Source: Gaetbulibacter saemankumensis DSM 17032
GTDB lineage: Bacteria; Bacteroidota; Bacteroidia; Flavobacteriales; Flavobacteriaceae
NCBI RefSeq assembly: GCF_000425645.1
Contig: NZ_AUDV01000005.1
Span: forward strand, 372,001-436,000
Direction of reading: 5' to 3'
Length of the DNA stretch: 64,000 nt
Shown: positions 1 to 9,848 of the stretch, one piece after another
Position numbering within the stretch: position 1 is the stretch's first letter
How the letters are laid out: each line of letters opens with the position of its first letter
Notes under the pieces: generated by a model
Seen by the model: only the letters and a program-made list of their open reading frames with translations
Told to the model about the DNA's origin: nothing
Database searches by the model: none
Made by a program: the position numbers and the translations under genes

Positions 1-2224
1 AAATAGTCTCACGGTATGTACTCCCCGCATTTCCTAAGGCATCTAAAATAGATCTTCTGTCCGCATCCGAAATTTTATCAGACAAAACAGCTTTATTACT
101 AACAAACACGTCATGAATGTCATCAAAGAACTCTTTAAGTTCTATGGAAATTTCAATATCGGTTGATTTGGCATTTCCAATAACACCTTCAAGGAAAGTC
201 ATAAAACGATATAAGTAATACAAGGTTACCATAGAGGTACCATTACCCACTAAAGCATTATTTGCATCATTCCATTCCGGCCTTTGAGTATTTAACCAAA
301 TCCCAGCTTCCGGAATAAAATTTGACAGTTTAGCTAAAGTAGTTGCAAGTAACTTTTCGATAAGATTTACGTGAATAATTCCACCACTTTTATCTGCTAA
401 TAAAGCACCATCTGCACCTAATTCATTTCGTTTTTTTGCGATATTTCGATCCAATTCAGAATCAAAAGATATGGTGTCCTTTGGATTTTTTAGAATATCC
501 TCATATGTTTTAATCTTATAAGGAACATTCGCGTAGACAAAAATTTCTTTACTTAAACTATCTACCAATTTACCAGGATAGTATGCCTCAATAAATTCTA
601 AAAATTTTAATAAGTATATTATTTGATGATCTCCCCAATACCCGATATAAGACCATGGATCATGTTCTTCAACAACTTCCCAGTCGAATCCATCTTTAGT
701 CACTCGATATGGATTATATCCATCAAAAGTTGAGGCGTTTAAAAATTTATGGATCATTCCTTCTATAAATTCCGGATAAGAATGCGCTAGCGCTTCCCAA
801 TTCTGAAATATATCTCGCCAATTCCCTTCATAATCAAGAATTTTAGATCCATCTATTTCACTTCGGGTATTAATAGAGAACTTATTCCATGGCCTACTAG
901 GATCGCCATGTCTTCGGCTAAATTTTAAGGGTAAATATTCAGTACATAAACGTTTAAAATCACTACTCGAATTATCAGCTATGAGTTTTTGCAGGTATTT
1001 TAAATTGAAACTTTCTGGTAAATTTTCTAAAACCTGTTCTTGTTCATAAAAAACAAGCTTATTGGCTTTGTTTACATACTTTTTAAAATCGCTCTTCTCA
1101 ATAGTATAACCATTATCAAATATACCTCCTCTCATAATATTAAACATGGTATTTGAAAAATGTCTAATATTAATTAATGAATCTGAAGATAATTGCAATC
1201 CATCTGCAGCAGCCGTTAATTTGATGAGATTTTTTGTCCCCAAATCGATATCTTCTGCAATTAAAGTTTCAATATTTTGAGTGTTTTTGATAAGCTCTTT
1301 TAGAGCGACAATATCTGATATTGATTGATCGACATTTGCTACTAACGACCAGTGTTTTTCTTGATTAGCCTCTAATAAAATATCTGTTGAAATAAAATAA
1401 GCACCTTTTTCGGCCTTTACATCAATTTCCTGATCGACATTGCCCTTTTTTCTAAATTTATCTAGCTGTAAGGAAGATAATAGATAGCTTGGGTGATTAA
1501 CCCCATAAGACCAAACCATGTTCGCTTTTAAAGCCTCACTAGGCTCCGCCTTATCAACAATAACAGCACTTAAGGCATAAACACCCAAACCTGTTGCTTC
1601 ATCTAATTCACTTTTCTTATAGGCATCAACTAAATTACTGCTACCATTTTGTAAATCTGAAGACACATTGCTAGGCAAAATATTTTGAATACCATCTAAG
1701 ACTTTTACCTCCTTAGGGTGTTCAGAAATATTTAATAAGGTCGATTTTTTCACAAAACCAAACTGATTGCTAGAACTCCATTGGTATCTAAAAACTAAAC
1801 CTAAATCATAATTTATTTCTTCAAAAACAATCTTATTTCCATAAATGCTCTTGTATAAATTATTTTGAGTTCGATAAATACCGAATTGTCGTATAGAAAA
1901 TGGCTCCCATATTCTACAGTCTCCGTTGACATAAACCTGAAAGATAGACTTGCTTCCCGTAGTCTCTGCCATTTCAGTAATCTTATCATCGGAATAATAA
2001 GGAAATAATGAAGATTGGGCATTTCTTCGTCCAGCAGTTAAGCCCCCATTACTTGATATAAACATCCAATGATCTGAATCACTTACAATGCTCATAAAAA
2101 ATGGACGCATCAAATCACTATTTGCAATCTTATAATAAATTTCGTTATCTATATTAACCAGACTACCAGCTGGTTCCTTTTGATTTGTCATATCGACATT
2201 TTCTTTTAAAAACTTTGTGGTCAT
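1..2224 (-). CDS. Large phosphorylase-like protein (GH149/GH94-like), 3' part missing
   Basis: An open frame runs from an ATG at 2222-2224 to the window edge without a stop, giving about 741 residues. My translation begins MTTKFLKENVDMTNQ and contains SDHWMFISSNGGLTAGRRN near residue 55, a pattern I associate with cellobiose/beta-glucan phosphorylases, and later a YEGNWRDIFQNWEAL segment resembling the catalytic region of GH94-type enzymes. No signal peptide is seen, so it is probably cytoplasmic. It lies 75 bp downstream of a GH16 laminarinase in the same direction. Beta-1,3-oligoglucan phosphorylases (GH149) are about this size or larger and occur in flavobacterial laminarin loci, so phosphorolysis of imported beta-1,3-glucan oligosaccharides is the likely role. 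The family choice (GH149 rather than GH94 or GH161) is inference. Confidence 0.6.
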   Translation of the reverse strand, partial: MTTKFLKENVDMTNQKEPAGSLVNIDNEIYYKIANSDLMRPFFMSIVSDSDHWMFISSNGGLTAGRRNAQSSLFPYYSDDKITEMAETTGSKSIFQVYVNGDCRIWEPFSIRQFGIYRTQNNLYKSIYGNKIVFEEINYDLGLVFRYQWSSSNQFGFVKKSTLLNISEHPKEVKVLDGIQNILPSNVSSDLQNGSSNLVDAYKKSELDEATGLGVYALSAVIVDKAEPSEALKANMVWSYGVNHPSYLLSSLQLDKFRKKGNVDQEIDVKAEKGAYFISTDILLEANQEKHWSLVANVDQSISDIVALKELIKNTQNIETLIAEDIDLGTKNLIKLTAAADGLQLSSDSLINIRHFSNTMFNIMRGGIFDNGYTIEKSDFKKYVNKANKLVFYEQEQVLENLPESFNLKYLQKLIADNSSSDFKRLCTEYLPLKFSRRHGDPSRPWNKFSINTRSEIDGSKILDYEGNWRDIFQNWEALAHSYPEFIEGMIHKFLNASTFDGYNPYRVTKDGFDWEVVEEHDPWSYIGYWGDHQIIYLLKFLEFIEAYYPGKLVDSLSKEIFVYANVPYKIKTYEDILKNPKDTISFDSELDRNIAKKRNELGADGALLADKSGGIIHVNLIEKLLATTLAKLSNFIPEAGIWLNTQRPEWNDANNALVGNGTSMVTLYYLYRFMTFLEGVIGNAKSTDIEISIELKEFFDDIHDVFVSNKAVLSDKISDADRRSILDALGNAGSTYRETI

Positions 2225-2299
2225 ATTACTTTCTATATAAAGGCACTAAACATTAAGCAAACGAATACATTTAATCAAAATTTAAAGCATAGCCTTAGT

Positions 2300-3145
2300 T
2301 TATTCATAAATACGAACATAATCTACTAACATGGTTTGAGGAAAAATCGTTTCTGCATTTGGTGCTCCAACATAATTACCTCCAACGGCAACATTTAAAA
2401 TAATATAGAACGGATGATCGAAAACCCATTCTCCATTTATTTTATCGGGAGTAATTTGATTATATAGTACATCATCAACATAATAATTAATGTATTTTGG
2501 TCCCCATTCAATTCCAAAAACATGAAATCCTGTATCAAACCTATCTCCCATTATTTCATAACTCTTTGTTATAGCTTCACCTGCAGAATATCCAGGCCCG
2601 TGAACACTTCCATTTATAAGAGTCGGTTCTTGCCCTCTGTTTTCCATTATATCTATTTCACCACATGCAGGCCAAGGAGATTCATCACAATTAGCACCTA
2701 ACATCCAGAATGCAGGCCATAATCCTTGCCCCCATGGCAACTGAATTTTAGCTTCAAAACGCCCATAGGCCTTCTCGAATTTACCACGCGTAATTATTCT
2801 TCCCGATGTATACCCTGCACCCATATACCCTTCCTTTCTGGCTATGATATGTAACATACCGTCTTCAACTTTTACGTTATCAAGACGATCAGTGTAATAT
2901 TGCAATTCATTATTACCCCAACCTGAACCTGAAGGCGTGTCATCACCAGTACCTATATCATAACCCCACATGCTATTATCAGGGGCTCCATCGACACTAA
3001 ACTCATCTGCTTTAACTAAATTTTTAAAATTGATTACCGTTTGATTTTCATCTACTGAACAACCAACGCTTATTAATAGTATTGAAACAACAAGCATCCT
3101 AAACACGAGTTTGCCAGTTACTTTTAATTTGTTATTAATATTCAT
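2300..3145 (-). CDS. GH16 family endo-beta-glucanase (laminarinase-like) lipoprotein
   Basis: The 281-residue protein starts with a lipoprotein signal ending ISVGC (Cys29), so it is probably anchored in the outer membrane. The GH16 catalytic motif is GEIDIME, with Glu163 as nucleophile, Asp165 and Glu168 as acid/base; it is followed by HGPGYS, and WPAFWMLG lies upstream, all usual for GH16 laminarinases. Expected activity is endo-hydrolysis of beta-1,3- (or mixed-linkage) glucan. It is the third gene of a minus-strand operon, 29 bp after the glycan-binding lipoprotein. Length matches a single GH16 domain with no extra carbohydrate-binding module. Exact substrate cannot be read from the sequence. 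Confidence 0.9.
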   Translation of the reverse strand: MNINNKLKVTGKLVFRMLVVSILLISVGCSVDENQTVINFKNLVKADEFSVDGAPDNSMWGYDIGTGDDTPSGSGWGNNELQYYTDRLDNVKVEDGMLHIIARKEGYMGAGYTSGRIITRGKFEKAYGRFEAKIQLPWGQGLWPAFWMLGANCDESPWPACGEIDIMENRGQEPTLINGSVHGPGYSAGEAITKSYEIMGDRFDTGFHVFGIEWGPKYINYYVDDVLYNQITPDKINGEWVFDHPFYIILNVAVGGNYVGAPNAETIFPQTMLVDYVRIYE

Positions 3146-3174
3146 TTTATATTTTATTAATTATCTAATTAGTA

Positions 3175-4551
3175 TTAGTTATGAAAAAAGATGTTATCCA
3201 CATAAATATTATCCAATGTGGCCGCACTATTTAATACAATTTGTGCTAACTTATCTCTGTTGGCCAAACCTAAGGTTTGTAAATCTATCTCTAAGCCCAT
3301 CCATTGCTGAGACACCAGAATAGTACTATTAAATACAGCACCTGCCCTAGAATTAGGATCATTGAAATCTATCAGATCAATGTACATGACTGATTCCGGT
3401 CTTATGGGACTTGTTGTGTATATATCTATATGCATGTATCGCATACTATCGGCATTTACTGTAGGATTTGTAAATTGAATCCCTACAAAATTTAAATTGC
3501 TGTAATTGATCATGGCGTTATTATTTACCACAATCTCGGTAGATTCTGTAGTTTGATAAGGCTGCCAATACCCGTTAAAGTAATCGACGTTCACACTATT
3601 GTAGCTGTCACTATAAATTGAAATAACTTCGTTGGAAGGATATGAAGGTTCTGGTGCTGAAGAAAATGGGATAGCCTCTAGACTTAAAGACCCAGGCACA
3701 GGAACCCCATTAAACGTAGCCGTTATTTCTGCAGTGCCTTCAGCATGAACGCTGACCAACCCATTAGAATTAACAGTGGCCACAGTCGCATTAGATGAAC
3801 TAAATTCAAAATAAGCAGGAGCAATCTCAACCGTTTTATTAACGCCCGAAGCCAAATTAACGGTTTGTATAAGTCCATCAATAGTGATTTCAGAATTTAC
3901 AAAACCCGTTAAGGTTCTATCAACACCATTTAAAATGGCAGGTCTATATTGCCCAATGGTTCCTAATTTTTCAAACTTCAGTTCATCAATCCAAAAAGTA
4001 TAACCATTACCATTTTCAGGTCCTTCGGCATACCAGAACATTCCTCTTTCGTTGGTTAACTTGGCGGCGTCTGGTAATGGTATCGTATATTTTACCCAAT
4101 TAGTAGTTAATCTTAAATTGCGCATGGTTACTATATGCTTATTTTCTTCAAAATCTTGGCCAAATCCAATCTGATCAATGGTTCCTGGATAGGTCGCCTT
4201 TGCCCAAAAAGTAAGTGCATCATACCCCGATAAATCGCGTCCAGTCTCAGTACGGAAAATCGCACCTGCATAAGGTCCGCGAGAATCACCCACATTAGGC
4301 ACATCAAAACGCATTGCAGATGAACCAGAATAGCTCACCTCCTCGTCGACTGTAAAGGCTTCAAAAAAAGAATTCGCAAAGGGAAAATAGTCCAATCCAG
4401 AACTAAACCCATCAATATAAACTTCAGGATTATTTGAAAAACTAGCAGGTTTGGCATCCTCAGACAAATCCCTTTCACACCCCATAAAAGTCCATAAAAT
4501 TAGACCAGACAATAAGGTTATTTTTAAATATATAAATTTTAAATTTTTCAT
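3175..4551 (-). CDS. Surface glycan-binding lipoprotein with Ig-like (Big_2) domain
   Basis: This 458-residue protein has a lipoprotein signal (TFMGC, Cys25). Residues about 45-200 form a jelly-roll-like carbohydrate-binding region ending FWIDELKFEKLG. Residues about 215-300 resemble a bacterial Ig-like group 2 domain (SSNATVATVNSNGLVSVHAEG). A second jelly-roll-like region follows and ends LDNIYVDNIFF, echoing the end of the first. There are no obvious catalytic residues. It sits between the barrel-fused glycosidase (10 bp upstream) and GH16 (29 bp downstream), so a role in capturing beta-glucan at the cell surface is likely, similar to SusE/F or SGBP proteins. The exact binding-module families are not recognised with certainty. 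Confidence 0.7.
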   Translation of the reverse strand: MKNLKFIYLKITLLSGLILWTFMGCERDLSEDAKPASFSNNPEVYIDGFSSGLDYFPFANSFFEAFTVDEEVSYSGSSAMRFDVPNVGDSRGPYAGAIFRTETGRDLSGYDALTFWAKATYPGTIDQIGFGQDFEENKHIVTMRNLRLTTNWVKYTIPLPDAAKLTNERGMFWYAEGPENGNGYTFWIDELKFEKLGTIGQYRPAILNGVDRTLTGFVNSEITIDGLIQTVNLASGVNKTVEIAPAYFEFSSSNATVATVNSNGLVSVHAEGTAEITATFNGVPVPGSLSLEAIPFSSAPEPSYPSNEVISIYSDSYNSVNVDYFNGYWQPYQTTESTEIVVNNNAMINYSNLNFVGIQFTNPTVNADSMRYMHIDIYTTSPIRPESVMYIDLIDFNDPNSRAGAVFNSTILVSQQWMGLEIDLQTLGLANRDKLAQIVLNSAATLDNIYVDNIFFHN

Positions 4552-4561
4552 CTTTTAAATA

Positions 4562-7500
4562 TTATTTTCCAATGTTGATGTGTACATATGTTCTAATTTC
4601 CCATTCCTGACCATTACCAAAACCTACAGGACTAATGGTTGGTTCATTTACAAATGGGTTATTGGTCTGATTAGGCAAATAGCGCGGTGAATATTGATCT
4701 AGCGACCTCCAGGTACCTCGAATACCAATTCTGGTATTTGGTAATATAAACCAATCCGGTTTCCCTAAAGAAGTTGATAAATCTAACATGAGCTGCAAAG
4801 GAAAAGTGAGGTTAAAGTCTCTATGATAATCGAATGGCCCCCAATCGTTAATCTTAACGGTATGTACTAGTTTCAACTTATTATAAATAAATCGAATATC
4901 ACCTCCACCTCGTTTTATTAAGCGATCATCACTACCATTAGCTTGCCCTGTTCCTGCATATAAATTGGCAATTAACCCCAAATCAGGATGAATTTTAGAT
5001 ACGATTCGAGTATGAGCCTCCCACAAGTCTTCTGCGGGCGCTGAGTTAGGAAATGCGAATAGAGTTCTGTCTTCTAAAAACCCGATAGCAGCATCCTGAG
5101 TTGTTGGAAGATGCCTGTAAATAAAGCCTAAATTAAAAGCAAATTTTGCATCCTCAACTCGGTCATTATCCCATTCATACATCCAAGTACCAGGTGTAGG
5201 ATCATAGGTTAAAAGTATTTCACCTGCAGTTGTCTCTCTATTGGATCTAACAGAAAAGGGATCATCAAAAATATTTCTTAATCTACCTGGTGCTTGTACA
5301 TCATTTGGCATGGGATCTACCAATGGTTTCTGCCATAAGAAATTCGGTGCAATTTGAAACTTCCCAAAACTATAGGTGAAACCTGTCAAGAAATTGGTTT
5401 GATTCCCGCTTCCTGAGTCTTTAAGTTTCCATCCTGTAAATGTTTTGGTATAATCTCCGCCTCCGGTAGCTACTAACCCCATAGCGGCAGCTTGTGCATA
5501 CCAATTAAAGGCTCCTTTTGAAAAGGTTATTTTTGCTTTCCCTCCCCAATTATCTTCTGGTTTTATCTCATCTTCAAAAATTTCGTAATTACCAGATTCG
5601 CCTGTTGCTACCTGAAAACTTCTTCCGTTCAAAGGCTGTCCAGCCCATATACCTCCTAATTCAATTCCAAAATCACCAAATTCTCGTTTAACATGTAACG
5701 CCAGTCTCCTTGTTTTAGGTTGCGGAATTGCAATTGAGGTCACTATATTACGCGCATCATCTATGTCTTCATGGAATATGGCTGTTAAATCATAGTTACC
5801 AAAGGTTCGACTATATTTTAATAGTAAAGCGGGATTAGCCCCCCACCATAATTGTGGACCGAAAGCTACTTTCAAACCTTTTAAGGCGCGCTTTCCATCT
5901 ATTTCTGCACCTAGAATTTCTCCGTTATAAATATCTAAATTAGGTCCATAATTTGCCTCTGGATATAATCCAAAAAAATCACCTTCATACCCCCAGTGGT
6001 AATGTCCTGTTCTGTAAAATCCTCGAATGTCAAAATCCTTGGCATTCCATTCGTAAGAGGCACTATAAATTTGAACTCTTCGGGGGTCTCTAATCTCTAC
6101 TTCACCCTCATTTGTATTAACACTATATGGTCGCCCCCTATTTTCATAAAATATTTCATCTATCGGGTTTTCCGCCACATTACCTAAGATATTTGCATTT
6201 ACTTCGGCACGCATATTTGGTGCTGGATTTCCTTCAACCCCCACAAAATAAGATTGCATATGATCGAAGCCTAATTGTCTAGGATAGGTTCGACTATCAT
6301 CACTTGGTTCTTTTGGGGTTGTTATTAAACTACCTCCGGTATTATAGGTTGTAAACTCCGCTCTTAGCTGACTTATCTTCAATTTTTCAGTCCCACCCAT
6401 AGCGGCTTTATCTCCTCGAGCTCGTAAAACCGCATCCATTAAATTTACATTGTTGAATGCTGTTTCAATATATTCATTAGTAGCTTGTTGATCAAAAGGA
6501 TCTATATTATGAACTTGTTTCAATGCATAGTAAGCTGCACGAGGATATAAATCATAGAAACCTCGTGAATTTGTTTGACCCTTAGCACATATACCAAACC
6601 ATTCTTCGTTCATATTGTTCTCCCCAGGTGTATAATCCATAAAGTACCCCCCGTTAGACCATGAGGCATTCGTATCATGAATGTCTAAATTCTTAGTTTG
6701 CCCGAATTTCCACCATCCATCACTGAACTGAAATGTGAATCCTCCTATGGAATTACCAGATCCACCTAATCCTTGTGCATTTTGATAAATTTCTTTCCAA
6801 TTTTCCACCATAAAATACGCCTGCATCTTTTGATCCTCTTGATTGGTCTTAACATTAAAGGCATCCGAACCAAATTCTGTAAACATGATAGGCATCTTTA
6901 ATTCTGACTTAACCTGCTCGAAAGCATCGCCGAATGACTTGCCACGATACATATTAACACCTAATACATCAACATCTTTACACTCATCTTTAATAATATC
7001 AAGAAATAATAAGTCTCCATTACATATGGCTATTGGATGATTCTCATCTATGGTTTTCATTTTCAAAGCAGCCTCATTCATTAATCGATACATGGGACGC
7101 CCTCTTTCTTCACCTATAAATTTTTTCTTTTCATCGTCGTCTGGGAAATCTTCTGTTTCTGCCCCAGCCCAAAACAAGCCGTAATTATTTTCATTTCCGA
7201 GCAAAAACATTAATAGTCCAGGCGTCTCTTTATAAGCTTTGGCCATTTCTATTACCTCATCCATTAAAAGACTTTTGGTATCTGTATTTCTATAATCGGT
7301 TATTTCTACCCATGTGTTATTAATGGTTAAGCCATACCTACCAAAGGAGTGATTTAAAAGTGTGTAAATCCCGTAGTTTTCATATATATAAGAAATCCAT
7401 TTTGGAGGTACTCCCGTGTATTGCCTAATCACATTTACCCCCATATTTTTCAATAAGGACATTTCAGTGTCTAGTGCCGATTTTATAAAATCATCCGACT

Positions 7501-7693
7501 GTTTCCAAAGGCTATAATTGTAATTAGTTCCAACTGGAAAATAATCCCAATTCATACCATTGATCATCATCTTCTGCCCATTCACGATTAAAGCTGTACC
7601 CTGTTCGTTTGTTTCTAGTACAACTTTTTCAACTTGTGAAAAAAGTATTATTGGAAATAACAGTAAGAAAATTTTAAAAAAGTTTGTTTTCAT
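4562..7693 (-). CDS. Glycosidase (clan GH-A TIM barrel) fused to a C-terminal outer-membrane-barrel-like domain
   Basis: The 1043-residue protein has a Sec signal peptide ending near LFSQ (residue 20). Residues about 30-390 look like a GH2/GH5-type (clan A) TIM barrel: GVNVIRQYTG near residue 85, LLGNENN with likely acid/base Glu168, and PIMFTEFGSDA with likely nucleophile Glu273. From about residue 500 to the C-terminus the sequence becomes strings of alternating aromatic strands and turns typical of an outer-membrane beta-barrel (YEWNAKDFDIRGFYRTGHYHW, then YVHINIGK at the end). It is the first gene of the beta-glucan operon, with the next start 10 bp after its stop. A surface-displayed beta-glucan hydrolase is inferred; GH family is not certain. 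Confidence 0.65.
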   Translation of the reverse strand: MKTNFFKIFLLLFPIILFSQVEKVVLETNEQGTALIVNGQKMMINGMNWDYFPVGTNYNYSLWKQSDDFIKSALDTEMSLLKNMGVNVIRQYTGVPPKWISYIYENYGIYTLLNHSFGRYGLTINNTWVEITDYRNTDTKSLLMDEVIEMAKAYKETPGLLMFLLGNENNYGLFWAGAETEDFPDDDEKKKFIGEERGRPMYRLMNEAALKMKTIDENHPIAICNGDLLFLDIIKDECKDVDVLGVNMYRGKSFGDAFEQVKSELKMPIMFTEFGSDAFNVKTNQEDQKMQAYFMVENWKEIYQNAQGLGGSGNSIGGFTFQFSDGWWKFGQTKNLDIHDTNASWSNGGYFMDYTPGENNMNEEWFGICAKGQTNSRGFYDLYPRAAYYALKQVHNIDPFDQQATNEYIETAFNNVNLMDAVLRARGDKAAMGGTEKLKISQLRAEFTTYNTGGSLITTPKEPSDDSRTYPRQLGFDHMQSYFVGVEGNPAPNMRAEVNANILGNVAENPIDEIFYENRGRPYSVNTNEGEVEIRDPRRVQIYSASYEWNAKDFDIRGFYRTGHYHWGYEGDFFGLYPEANYGPNLDIYNGEILGAEIDGKRALKGLKVAFGPQLWWGANPALLLKYSRTFGNYDLTAIFHEDIDDARNIVTSIAIPQPKTRRLALHVKREFGDFGIELGGIWAGQPLNGRSFQVATGESGNYEIFEDEIKPEDNWGGKAKITFSKGAFNWYAQAAAMGLVATGGGDYTKTFTGWKLKDSGSGNQTNFLTGFTYSFGKFQIAPNFLWQKPLVDPMPNDVQAPGRLRNIFDDPFSVRSNRETTAGEILLTYDPTPGTWMYEWDNDRVEDAKFAFNLGFIYRHLPTTQDAAIGFLEDRTLFAFPNSAPAEDLWEAHTRIVSKIHPDLGLIANLYAGTGQANGSDDRLIKRGGGDIRFIYNKLKLVHTVKINDWGPFDYHRDFNLTFPLQLMLDLSTSLGKPDWFILPNTRIGIRGTWRSLDQYSPRYLPNQTNNPFVNEPTISPVGFGNGQEWEIRTYVHINIGK

Positions 7694-8237
7694 ACAATTA
7701 GTTTTAATGTTGAATTTAGTTTAAGGTTTTAGTATTTTGAAAAGTACGCCTATATATTGTTTATTCCGTGTTTTAAACCAATACAAAAAACATACATTGC
7801 AAAAAAAAGACATCAATTTTACGAAATTCCTAATATGTCAGAAGATTAACATCAGTCTTCATATAATAATAACACATTGCGAAACAGAGGATTTTCATTA
7901 AATGTTGTGGTAATGTATAGGTGAAATGCTGAAATGTTGAGTAAAAAATGAACCATTAATTTTAAATAAAAACCGAAGCATATGAACTCAAGGACCAATT
8001 ACCTCCAAAGACGGATCTTTTTTCTTAAAAATAGATCCGTCCTGAAAATATCAAAAAACATAATAATAATTCTATCCCTTATTAAAATACAGATATGTAA
8101 CATCCCATCCTATTACTTCTAATTCGTTAATAACGCATCAGACAAGACTATTGTTTTGAAATACTTTTACTATATTTAAGAAAGTAAAAACACGAGGATA
8201 ATATATTTACTGCCTGCACCGGCTTTTTATAAAAAAT
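7694..8237. other. Divergent intergenic region between the glucan operon and an araC gene
   Basis: This AT-rich gap must hold the start of the minus-strand glucan operon and of the plus-strand AraC gene. I found no coding sequence and no perfect TAnnTTTG promoter. A perfect inverted repeat lies at 8010-8041 (annotated separately). Confidence 0.6.
8010..8041. repeat. Perfect 9-bp inverted repeat, hairpin or operator
   Basis: GACGGATCT at 8010-8018 is repeated inverted as AGATCCGTC at 8033-8041 with a 14-base AT-rich loop. It lies in the divergent promoter region. There is no strong T tract on either side, so it could be an operator or a weak terminator. Confidence 0.5.
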
Positions 8238-9110
8238 ATGCTAGACCTTTATGGATATCTCAAGACCGCAACTAATTACAAAAAACTTCAAATCCATGAT
8301 TTGCTCTTTATTGAATATAAATGTTTAGTAAATGAAGTAAAAGCGGGTATTTGGTCTCAATCCAATTATTTTGTTTTCGTAACCTCCGGTAAAAAAATGT
8401 GGCGAAGTATTTATAATGATTATACCGTAGAAGCCGGAGATTCATTGTTTGTAAAAAAAGGAGCTAACTTGGTTCACCAATATTTTGATGAAGATTATTG
8501 TGCGCTCATGGTATTTATACCTGATGAATTTATAAAGAAATTCATTCAACGATTTGCATCTTTAGTAGCAAGCAATTCTTCAAATGAAAATAACCATACA
8601 GACGCAGTCATCAGAGTTGAGCTTGATGCTTATCTGGAAGGCTACATTAATTCGCTTGCCGCATTTTTAGGTTCTTCTTCTTATCCAGATAAGAATCTTC
8701 TGCAACTTAAATTTGAAGAATTGTTACTAAATATCTTTACCAACCCCATTCATAAAACACTTGCTGATTATCTTTTATCCATAGCTAAAGAACAAAGTAC
8801 CCAGTTATTACAAGTTATGGAAGAAAATTTTGCCTATTGTTTAAATTTGGAACAATTTGCCAGTTTATGCCATATGAGTTTAAGTTCATTTAAAAGAAAC
8901 TTTCAAGCTATTTACAAAACTTCTCCTGGCAAATGGCTTTCGAATAAGCGTCTTGATCTGGCATCACATCTTCTTACGACAACTGATAAAGCTGTAAATA
9001 TTATTGGATTTGAATGCGGGTTTGAAGAACCTTCCAGTTTTATTAGAGCATTTAAACAGCGATTTTCAGTGACCCCCTTACAATATAGAGACTCTTCAAT
9101 AAAGGAATAG
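8238..9110 (+). CDS. AraC family transcriptional regulator
   Basis: The 290-residue protein has a cupin-like N-terminal sensing half (residues about 20-110, with YTVEAGDSLFVKKGANLVHQY) and a C-terminal AraC/XylS double helix-turn-helix (residues about 185-285). The second helix-turn-helix shows the usual IIGFECGFEEPSSFIRAFKQRF pattern followed by TPLQYR. It probably acts as a DNA-binding regulator responding to a small molecule. It is divergent from the glucan operon and directly upstream of an OsmC gene and a methyltransferase on the same strand. Which of these it controls cannot be told from sequence; the closer same-strand genes are more likely partners. Confidence 0.88.
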   Translation: MLDLYGYLKTATNYKKLQIHDLLFIEYKCLVNEVKAGIWSQSNYFVFVTSGKKMWRSIYNDYTVEAGDSLFVKKGANLVHQYFDEDYCALMVFIPDEFIKKFIQRFASLVASNSSNENNHTDAVIRVELDAYLEGYINSLAAFLGSSSYPDKNLLQLKFEELLLNIFTNPIHKTLADYLLSIAKEQSTQLLQVMEENFAYCLNLEQFASLCHMSLSSFKRNFQAIYKTSPGKWLSNKRLDLASHLLTTTDKAVNIIGFECGFEEPSSFIRAFKQRFSVTPLQYRDSSIKE

Positions 9111-9185
9111 GTCCATTTTATAGCCTTGGACTGAATTGTTAATTTTATGGACTTTTCGGCCTATCTCAAAAGAGCTTTCCACCCA

Positions 9186-9193
9186 TACTTTTG
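9186..9193 (+). promoter_or_regulatory. Bacteroidota -7 promoter element for the OsmC gene
   Basis: TACTTTTG matches the TAnnTTTG consensus exactly and lies 36 bp before the chosen ATG at 9229. No good -33 TTTG was found at the expected spacing, so this is a partial match. Confidence 0.5.
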
Positions 9194-9228
9194 CATTGTA
9201 TCGATTATTAATCATAAAAAATCAAAGT

Positions 9229-9786
9229 ATGGAAACTCTAACAAAAACAGTAAACGGATTTAATCAGGAAGACATCGCAGCAGTCGTAACTGCTCTACAA
9301 GCGAAACCTGAAATTGGTGATTTTCAACTTCGTGCTACCAACGAGTGGATAGACGGAGGGCACAACAGAAGCTATATTCAAGGTTTCTACGGAGCCTGCC
9401 AGGAAGACACCAGCAGAACCGAACCTTTTATTTACGACAATGACGAACCTCCTATACTTCTTGGAAACAACAAAGGAGCCAATCCTGGTGAGGTATTACT
9501 GCACGGTCTCTTAGGGTGTATGACAACTGCAATGGTATTATTGGCTGCCGCAAGAGGTATTAAAATTGAAGCAGTATCCTCAAAAATTGAAGGTGACATA
9601 GACATCAAAGGTTTTCTAGGATTGAATTCTACTGGGCCTAAAGGGTTTAAACAAATTAGGGTAACCTTTGATATTAAAGGTTCAGATGAAGCACAAAAAA
9701 AGGAATTGATAACATTAGCTAAGCAATCACCAATTTTCAATTCTCTTATTAACCCTATGGATGTTCAGGTGGGACTACAAAATTAA
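9229..9786 (+). CDS. OsmC family protein (peroxide or redox related)
   Basis: I chose the ATG at 9229 (185 residues); an upstream in-frame TTG at 9136 would place the start before the promoter element. OsmC/Ohr-family features are the glycine-rich stretch and helix GEVLLHGLLGCMTTAMVLLAAARGI with Cys97, and a second Cys at residue 57 (FYGACQED). Classical OsmC/Ohr enzymes use two cysteines to reduce organic hydroperoxides; here the first Cys lies in an unusual context, so the protein may belong to a YhfA-like branch with another function. It lies between an AraC regulator and a methyltransferase, suggesting a small stress-response unit. Confidence 0.85.
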   Translation: METLTKTVNGFNQEDIAAVVTALQAKPEIGDFQLRATNEWIDGGHNRSYIQGFYGACQEDTSRTEPFIYDNDEPPILLGNNKGANPGEVLLHGLLGCMTTAMVLLAAARGIKIEAVSSKIEGDIDIKGFLGLNSTGPKGFKQIRVTFDIKGSDEAQKKELITLAKQSPIFNSLINPMDVQVGLQN

Positions 9787-9848
9787 TTATATAAAGTTCA
9801 AAAGACATCTTTAAACTTTCAATTATAAAAATCTAATCAAAAAATAAA

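Noticed and set aside
9432-9740. 102-residue ORF antisense to the OsmC gene
   Set aside because: Complete overlap with a recognised family on the other strand.
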